DNA of 64,000 bases. Source: Brachybacterium saurashtrense. GTDB lineage: Bacteria; Actinomycetota; Actinomycetes; Actinomycetales; Dermabacteraceae. Shown one piece after another: positions 59,920 to 64,000 of this stretch (position 1 is its first letter; each line of letters begins with the position of its first letter). The translations under genes were made by a program, and so were the position numbers. The notes under the pieces were generated by a model. That model was not told the DNA's origin. It was given only the letters and a program-made list of their open reading frames with translations, and did not search any database. The DNA lies in NCBI RefSeq assembly GCF_003355475.1, contig NZ_CP031356.1, positions 1,736,001 through 1,800,000 on the forward strand, read 5' to 3'.

Positions 59920-60004
59920 AACCCGGTGAACCTTACCCGCCTCCTTGCCCGAGGGCAATTCGGGAGCCGGTCCCGGTGCTTCGGATCACATGGACCCTCC
60001 GCCG

Positions 60005-60086
60005 TGGCAGATGAGGGATTCGAACCCCCGTAGGCAATGCCAGCTGATTTACAGTCAGCTCCCTTTGGCCGCTCGGGTAATCTGCC
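60005..60086 (-). tRNA. tRNA-Tyr (GTA)
   Basis: An 82-base class II tRNA with a long variable arm. The acceptor GGCAGAT pairs with ATCTGCC, and the anticodon stem GCTGA/TCAGC holds CTGTAAA, giving GTA. CCA is not encoded. Confidence 0.92.
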
Positions 60087-60147
60087 GTGACTGCTTCCCT
60101 CACCCATCGGACCGAGATCCGATGGCCGCCGGAAGCGGACCTGGACA

Positions 60148-60153
60148 AGCATA
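60148..60153 (-). promoter_or_regulatory. Candidate promoter of the tRNA-rpmG operon
   Basis: TATGCT on the minus strand is preceded by TG, an extended -10 form. TTCGCA lies 18 bases further upstream (60172-60177) as a possible -35. The start would fall about 55 bases before tRNA-Tyr. Confidence 0.55.
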
Positions 60154-60317
60154 CAAGCGCCGCGCCGCCGATGCGAACCCAGGAGGGCCGATCGGCGCAT
60201 GAAGAGCGTCACAGCGCCCTGGGGCCCCGCACGGCCCGCCTCCGCGGCCCCGCGGGCGGGCGCCGGGGACAATGACCACGCGGCCGGATCCCGCGGCCGC
60301 CCGACGGAAGGACCACC

Positions 60318-60806
60318 ATGGCCGATTCATCGTTCGACATCGTGAGCAAGCTCGACCGCCAGGAGGTCGACAACGCCGTGAACCAGGCGGCGAAGGAGGT
60401 GTCCCAGCGCTACGACTTCCGCGGCACGGGCGCCTCCCTCCGCCTCAGCGGCGACGAGATCGTCCTGACCGCCAACGCGGAGGAGCGTGTGCTCGCGGTG
60501 CTGGACGTGCTGCAGACCAAGCTGCTCCGCCGCGGGATCTCGCTCAAGGCGCTCGAGGTGGGCGAGCCCCGGGAGTCCGGCAAGGAGGTGCGCCTGGCGG
60601 CGGCGCTCAAGGAGGGCATCAGCTCCGAGGACGCCAAGAAGATCTCCAAGCTCATCCGCGACGAGGGCCCCAAGGGCGTCAAGCCCCTCATCCAGGGCGA
60701 CGAGCTGCGGGTCTCCTCGAAGAAGCGCGACGACCTGCAGGAGGTCATCGCGCTGCTGAAGGGCAAGGACCTCGACGTCGCGCTGCAGTTCGTCAATTAC
60801 CGCTGA
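60318..60806 (+). CDS. YajQ-family nucleotide-binding protein
   Basis: A 162-residue protein of the YajQ/DUF520 family: two ferredoxin-like domains with the start [21 protein letters not shown] and [20 protein letters not shown]. The C-terminal half has [20 protein letters not shown] and ends ALQFVNYR, all typical. Relatives bind RNA or cyclic di-GMP, but the role in actinobacteria is not settled. A GGAAGGA site precedes the ATG by 5 bases. It is divergent from the tRNA operon and ends before a strong terminator. Confidence 0.9.
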   Translation: MADSSFDIVSKLDRQEVDNAVNQAAKEVSQRYDFRGTGASLRLSGDEIVLTANAEERVLAVLDVLQTKLLRRGISLKALEVGEPRESGKEVRLAAALKEGISSEDAKKISKLIRDEGPKGVKPLIQGDELRVSSKKRDDLQEVIALLKGKDLDVALQFVNYR

Positions 60807-60914
60807 CATGCCCGCCGGTCCCGTCCCGGCACGGCCCGGGGCGGCGGGCCGAGGCCCGACGGGCGAGCCCGGCACGACGTGCCCAGCACGACGGGGCGAG
60901 CCCGGGACGACGAG

Positions 60915-60948
60915 AAGGACCCCGGATCCGCGCGGATCCGGGGTCCTT
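60915..60948. terminator. Strong bidirectional hairpin between YajQ and WXG100 genes
   Basis: Two perfect 16-base arms, AAGGACCCCGGATCCG and its complement, enclose only two bases. The A/T pairs at the base give a short TT on each strand. It lies between convergent stops. Confidence 0.75.
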
Positions 60949-60967
60949 CAGCCCGTGAGGGCGCAGT

Positions 60968-61237
60968 TCACTGCTGGTTGGAGGTCTGCGTCTGCTCCTC
61001 GGCGTGCTGGGAGAGCTCCTTGCCCTTGGTCTGCAGCCCGTTCACCAGCTGATCGACCGGGCCGCTGAGGAAGGCGTTCCAGTCCTCGCGGTACGCCTCG
61101 TAGTCCGGACCGACCCACTCCACCGAGTTCACCAGGTTGGTGACGTCACCGATCGCCTGGAGCACCTGCTCCGAGGTCTGACCCACCGCCTGCGCGATCT
61201 CCGCGCCCTCCGCCGGATCCATACCCTTGAAAGCCAT
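60968..61237 (-). CDS. WXG100-family protein
   Basis: An 89-residue small helical-hairpin protein exported by type VII secretion. The helix turn holds WVG in VEWVGPDYEAYREDW near residues 41-43, and the C-terminal YREDWNAFL region lies on the second helix. The N-terminus AFKGMDPAEG shares KGM with the other two WXG100 proteins here. The Gln-rich end is a flexible tail. It could act as a substrate, co-substrate or chaperone. It is 68 bases downstream of the next WXG100 gene on the same strand. Confidence 0.88.
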   Translation of the reverse strand: MAFKGMDPAEGAEIAQAVGQTSEQVLQAIGDVTNLVNSVEWVGPDYEAYREDWNAFLSGPVDQLVNGLQTKGKELSQHAEEQTQTSNQQ

Positions 61238-61305
61238 GACCTACCCCTTTCGCCCCGTGCCGGGGCCGAGAATTCGAGATTGAGAAGAAGAAATCGCCGG
61301 GCGGC

Positions 61306-61566
61306 TCAGGAGGAGGCGCCGCGCTGCGCCTGGGCGTTGGCCCGGGCCCGCTCCGCCAGCTCGCCGGCTCGCGAGACGACCTGCTCGGTGAGGGCCCCCA
61401 GCCCGTCCCGGAACTCGCTCACGTAGCGGTCGCGATCCTCACCGGTCCAGTCGAAGCCCTCGACCCGGGACGCGGTCTGCTCGAACAGGTTGCGCACGGT
61501 CTCGCCCGACTCCGTCATCGCCGTGGCCATCTGATCGACGGCCTCCGGGTTCATGCCCTTCTTCAT
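61306..61566 (-). CDS. WXG100-family protein
   Basis: An 86-residue WXG100 protein with WTG in FDWTGEDRDRYVSEF at residues ~41-43. I chose the ATG giving KKGMNPEAVDQM because GGAGGA lies 5 bases before it and the KGM motif then starts at the same place as in its neighbours. Earlier in-frame starts (up to 61602) would add only unconserved residues. The second helix ends in an Ala/Arg-rich tail. It probably pairs with the 60968-61237 product or homodimerises. Confidence 0.85.
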   Translation of the reverse strand: MKKGMNPEAVDQMATAMTESGETVRNLFEQTASRVEGFDWTGEDRDRYVSEFRDGLGALTEQVVSRAGELAERARANAQAQRGASS

Positions 61567-61734
61567 GATGTCCTCCATCGTGTCGTCTGCTTCCGGACCC
61601 ACCCACCGGAGAGGAGCTCCGCGGCCCGTCCCCCAGGTGATGCCTCCACCCTAGGGCCCCGTCCCCCCGGACGCGATGGGGACAACTCCCCATCACCCTC
61701 CCCAGTCCGAGATGGGCGACTTCTCACTGGTCAG

Positions 61735-61740
61735 AGCATA
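61735..61740 (-). promoter_or_regulatory. Candidate -10 box of the WXG100 pair
   Basis: TATGCT on the minus strand fits TANNNT and matches the tRNA-operon box. It would give a leader of about 160 bases. Confidence 0.45.
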
Positions 61741-61831
61741 GTTCTCCGCGGAACGCCATTGTGGACAGCGGCGGCGCGGACAGCCGCGGCAGGCCCGGGC
61801 GCGCCGGCCCCGCCAGGTCCCGGAACGGCGA

Positions 61832-61860
61832 CGACCCCGACCCTGGGAGGGTCGGGGTCG
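61832..61860 (-). terminator. Hairpin after the LpqN-like gene
   Basis: CGACCCCGACCC and its perfect 12-base complement enclose TGGGA, starting 15 bases after the stop on the minus strand. Confidence 0.7.
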
Positions 61861-61875
61861 CACGGGGCGGGAGGC

Positions 61876-62358
61876 TCAATCCAGGCTCAGGCTCAGCGAG
61901 TCCTGGATGGTGCGGACGATCTCGATCTGCTCGTCGGCGCCCTCCGCGCCGCAGCTGCCCACGATCTCGACCACGTCGGTGGCGACGTCGGCGCGCTCGA
62001 TCACGGTGTAGCGCGCGGCCTGGACCACGGTGGGGCGCCCGGGCTGGGTGTAGCCGTACTCGCTCGCGATCCAGGAACGGCCCTCCACCTCGATCTCGCC
62101 GGTGCCGAGCTCCTCGAGATCGGGCAGGGACTGCTTGCGCTGGTCGAGCCCGGCGCGGGCCTCCTCGAGCGTGAACCCGGGGCCGAATCGCTGCACGGTG
62201 ACGACCACGTTCGCACGGAACTGACCGTCCACGCGCGGCTCGGCGACGGCCACCTGGACCCCGGGGACCGTCAACGGCTCCCAGTCCTCCGGCACGTCGA
62301 GCGAGATCCGCGGCGGCCCCGGGAACTGCGCGCTCGGGTAGTCGATGCTTCTGGCCAT
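61876..62358 (-). CDS. LpqN-like PsbP/Mog1-fold protein, cytosolic form
   Basis: A 160-residue protein resembling the LpqN/LpqT domain of mycobacteria: RISLDVPEDWEPL near residue 17, FRANVVVTVQRFGPGFTLEEARAGL, GRSWIASEYGYTQPGRP and a C-terminal AADEQIEIVRTIQDSL-type helix. Unlike LpqN it has no signal peptide or lipobox. An ATG two codons earlier is possible, but the GGAG site is better spaced (7 bases) for the one used. Its position between WXG100 genes suggests a chaperone or accessory part in type VII secretion; this is inference. Confidence 0.7.
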   Translation of the reverse strand: MARSIDYPSAQFPGPPRISLDVPEDWEPLTVPGVQVAVAEPRVDGQFRANVVVTVQRFGPGFTLEEARAGLDQRKQSLPDLEELGTGEIEVEGRSWIASEYGYTQPGRPTVVQAARYTVIERADVATDVVEIVGSCGAEGADEQIEIVRTIQDSLSLSLD

Positions 62359-62394
62359 GGACATGCTCCGTTCATCCCACCTCTGACGGCGCCC

Positions 62395-62400
62395 AACATA
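62395..62400 (-). promoter_or_regulatory. Candidate -10 box of the LpqN-like gene
   Basis: TATGTT on the minus strand lies about 37 bases before the chosen ATG in an AT-rich spot. Confidence 0.4.
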
Positions 62401-62411
62401 TCAGGCATGTG

Positions 62412-62443
62412 CAGGGCCCGAGCGGTGCTCCGCCCGGGCCCTG
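62412..62443 (-). terminator. Hairpin after the third WXG100 gene
   Basis: CAGGGCCCG and CGGGCCCTG pair, with an inner GCGG/CCGC match, about 34 bases after the stop at 62477 on the minus strand. Confidence 0.6.
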
Positions 62444-62476
62444 TGCCGCTCCTCCGGCCGCCGCTGCCGCGCCGGC

Positions 62477-62746
62477 TCAGCTGCTGGAGGTGGCCTCCTG
62501 CTCGGCCGCGTTGCGATCCGCCGTGTCGCCGAGGTCGTTGACCGCGGTCATGATCTGCTGCAGCGCCGGCACCATCTCCGAGGACCACTGGCCGCGGAAG
62601 CGGTCGGCGTCCGGCCCGGTCCAGTCCACGTCGGCCAGCCCGGAGGTCAGCTCCTGCTCGATCCGCGTGATCTCCTCCGCCGCGTCGCGCAGCTGCGCGG
62701 ACATCCGCCGGACCTCGTCGACGTTCATACCCTTCGTGGCGTTCAC
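62477..62746 (-). CDS. WXG100-family protein
   Basis: An 89-residue WXG100 protein with WTG in VDWTGPDADRFRGQW near residues 43-45. The GTG start gives NATKGMNVDEVRRM, aligning KGM with its neighbours; GGAAGG lies about 10 bases upstream. An ATG six codons later would remove that shared motif. A long Glu/Ala/Ser tail ends it. It has its own likely promoter and terminator, so it is transcribed apart from the other WXG100 pair. Confidence 0.87.
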   Translation of the reverse strand: MNATKGMNVDEVRRMSAQLRDAAEEITRIEQELTSGLADVDWTGPDADRFRGQWSSEMVPALQQIMTAVNDLGDTADRNAAEQEATSSS

Positions 62747-62827
62747 GGTGCGGGTTCCCCTTCCTGATCGTTCGCGCCCGCACCCCCGATGCGGTGCGAC
62801 GGCCTGCCGTTCTGCTCGATGCCTCCC

Positions 62828-62833
62828 ACTGTA
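62828..62833 (-). promoter_or_regulatory. Candidate -10 box of the third WXG100 gene
   Basis: TACAGT on the minus strand lies about 80 bases before the GTG start and 114 bases after the end of the EccC-type gene. Confidence 0.45.
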
Positions 62834-62946
62834 GAGCGGAGCCCCGTGCCGGGACATGGGGAGGAGTCCCCATGTGGACGACCGCCGTCGGCAGCGACGA
62901 GCGCACCGTCCCCGCGCACCGCACTGCGGCGGGCCGACGGCGCCTC

Positions 62947-64000
62947 TCAGCCCGTGGTGATCTGTGCGACCTGCAGTTTCATCGCCCGGCCGCCGGAGAC
63001 GAGGAACCCCCGCCCCTCGGGGAAGTCCGCGCGACGTATCCTCCCCAATCCCGTGCCGAGGAGGGAGTCGCCGTCCATCTCCCCCGGCTGCAGCAGCAGG
63101 CCGCGCCGCCCGGCCTTGAACGGCTGGGCGAGCACGTACGCCTGGGACCACGAGGCCGATTCGTTCTCGCCCACCACGAACTGGCCTTCCCGGGTGCAGG
63201 CGCGGATCAGCTTGTCGAGGTCGTTCTCGATCCCGCTGCCGGTGAAATCCGCGACGCCGTCGATGAACAGGGCGAGCCTCCCCTCGCCCACGGTGCCCGA
63301 CTCGAGGGTCTCGCGCAGCTGGCCGGCGAGCTCCCGCACCCTGTCCGGGTCTGAGGCCTCCACGTCCCAGACGGGCAGACCCGTCAGCGGGGTGCGCCGG
63401 GAGGAGAAGCGCACCAGCCGCATCGGCTCCGGCATCGCGGCGAGGCCGGAGGCGATGGTGAGCATCGCCGTGGTCCTCCCGGAGCCCATCGGACCGGTGA
63501 CCATGAACGCGCCGCGCGGCTCGTAGGTGAGCTCGGCGAGGGTCTCGTCGGCCACCCCCAGCACCGGCCGCCCGTCCACCACGGGGCACAGGGAGGCGAA
63601 CTCGACTCGCTCGGGCAGGTGCTCGATCGCGGGCGCCTCGGAGACGCCGGCACGGCGCATCGCCTCGGCGAGCTTCGCCACCTCGCGGGACTGGATGGCG
63701 ACGTTCGAGTCCCCGCCGTGCACCGCGACCTGGACCTCGTGCCCGTCCTGGATCGCTCTGCCGGGCGGGGAGGCGGCGTCGAGCACGTCCTTCGGCTCGC
63801 CGAAGGAGGCGTAGTCGTCGTCCGCCGCCATGCGGTGGATGAGGCGGCGCTGGATCGAGGAGCCCAGGGAGGTGGGGATCGCGTTGGGGCGGTCGCCGGT
63901 GACGATCACGTGCACGCCCACCTGGCGGCCGTCCGTCGCGATCTGGACGAAGGTGGTGAACCACTTCGAGAGGGTGGAGTAGTCGTACGCCTCGCGGAAG
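62947..64000 (-). CDS. FtsK/SpoIIIE ATPase, EccC-type, C-terminal part (cut by window end)
   Basis: The frame continues past base 64000; 350 C-terminal residues are visible. FVQIATDGRQVGVHVIVTGDRPNAIP is the end of one ATPase domain. The final domain has a Walker A-like GPMGSGRTTAM, with Arg instead of the usual Lys, and a Walker B-like RLALFIDGV. This layout is that of type VII secretion EccC motors, whose last ATPase domain binds the export signal of WXG100 proteins and is often inactive. Three WXG100 genes directly downstream support it. Upstream components are outside the window. Confidence 0.85.
   Translation of the reverse strand, partial: FREAYDYSTLSKWFTTFVQIATDGRQVGVHVIVTGDRPNAIPTSLGSSIQRRLIHRMAADDDYASFGEPKDVLDAASPPGRAIQDGHEVQVAVHGGDSNVAIQSREVAKLAEAMRRAGVSEAPAIEHLPERVEFASLCPVVDGRPVLGVADETLAELTYEPRGAFMVTGPMGSGRTTAMLTIASGLAAMPEPMRLVRFSSRRTPLTGLPVWDVEASDPDRVRELAGQLRETLESGTVGEGRLALFIDGVADFTGSGIENDLDKLIRACTREGQFVVGENESASWSQAYVLAQPFKAGRRGLLLQPGEMDGDSLLGTGLGRIRRADFPEGRGFLVSGGRAMKLQVAQITTG

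Larger units (their letters stand above)
61567..61875. other. 309-base gap with promoter and terminator, no gene seen
   Basis: No convincing coding frame lies here. It holds a minus-strand TATGCT box at 61735-61740 that would serve the two downstream WXG100 genes, and the hairpin at 61832-61860 that ends the LpqN-like transcript. The stretch 61725-61765 is AT-rich for this genome. Confidence 0.6.

Noticed and set aside
59716-60086. tRNA cluster as an integration (att) site
   Set aside because: No integrase, no duplicated tRNA end and no change in gene character were seen on either side.
61567-61602. Upstream starts for the second WXG100 gene
   Set aside because: They overlap the ribosome site of the chosen ATG and break the shared KGM start.

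Overview
The window is very GC-rich, densely coded chromosomal DNA with frequent GTG starts, many 4-base ATGA/GTGA gene overlaps, an actinobacterial-type acyl-CoA carboxylase (alpha, beta, epsilon), a type VII secretion locus and -10-like boxes placed 6-8 bases before start codons. This fits a high-GC actinobacterium. Absence of mycolic-acid genes in view and the gene mix suggest the Micrococcales, possibly Brachybacterium or a relative; the genus is an inference, not a sequence match. No rRNA, transposase, phage or CRISPR array was seen.

Layout. (1) 1-18985: surface-polysaccharide locus. It holds two DUF6541-type membrane proteins, two acyltransferase-3 membrane enzymes, five glycosyltransferase genes (one a GT4-GT2 fusion), an MsbA/PglK-type ABC exporter and a sugar-nucleotide module (non-hydrolysing UDP-HexNAc 2-epimerase, Gfo/Idh dehydrogenase, DegT aminotransferase, hexapeptide acetyltransferase). 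The module has the gene set expected for a 2,3-diacetamido-2,3-dideoxy sugar. (2) 18982-25156: purK-purE, a two-component system, a class III adenylate cyclase and biotin protein ligase, all on the minus strand. (3) 25331-31487: acyl-CoA carboxylase beta and epsilon subunits, a DUF885 metallopeptidase-like protein, Maf and the biotinylated alpha subunit. (4) 31500-45347: a flavoprotein disulfide reductase without redox cysteines, purine nucleoside phosphorylase, phosphohexo/pentomutase, DeoC, a uridine kinase-NUDIX fusion, DeoA, Cdd and a complete BMP-type nucleoside ABC importer. (5) 45596-51836: an M20 amidohydrolase, mannose-1-phosphate guanylyltransferase and sdhCDAB. (6) 52032-59618: a TPP enzyme, XthA, FolD, GlyA, MurB, two HadA/HadB-like hot-dog proteins and ribosomal protein L33. 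(7) 59716-60806: tRNA-Met, tRNA-Thr, tRNA-Tyr and a YajQ-family protein. (8) 60968-64000: three WXG100 proteins, an LpqN-like protein and the C-terminus of an EccC-type ATPase cut by the window end.

How it works together. The first block makes, acylates, polymerises or decorates and exports a cell-surface glycan; ManC supplies GDP-mannose nearby. BirA lies beside the carboxylase genes whose alpha subunit it biotinylates. The importer brings nucleosides in, and PNP, DeoA, Cdd, Udk, the mutase and DeoC turn them into bases and central metabolites. From general knowledge, the order purK/purE, birA, accD5-accE5-maf-accA3, lpdA, deoD-pmmB, deoA-cdd, sdhCDAB resembles the Rv3275c-Rv3319 region of Mycobacterium tuberculosis, and tRNA-Thr/tRNA-Met/rpmG/hadA/hadB resembles its Rv0634-0636 region. 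Most of the window is therefore conserved actinobacterial core, with accessory content concentrated at the two ends.
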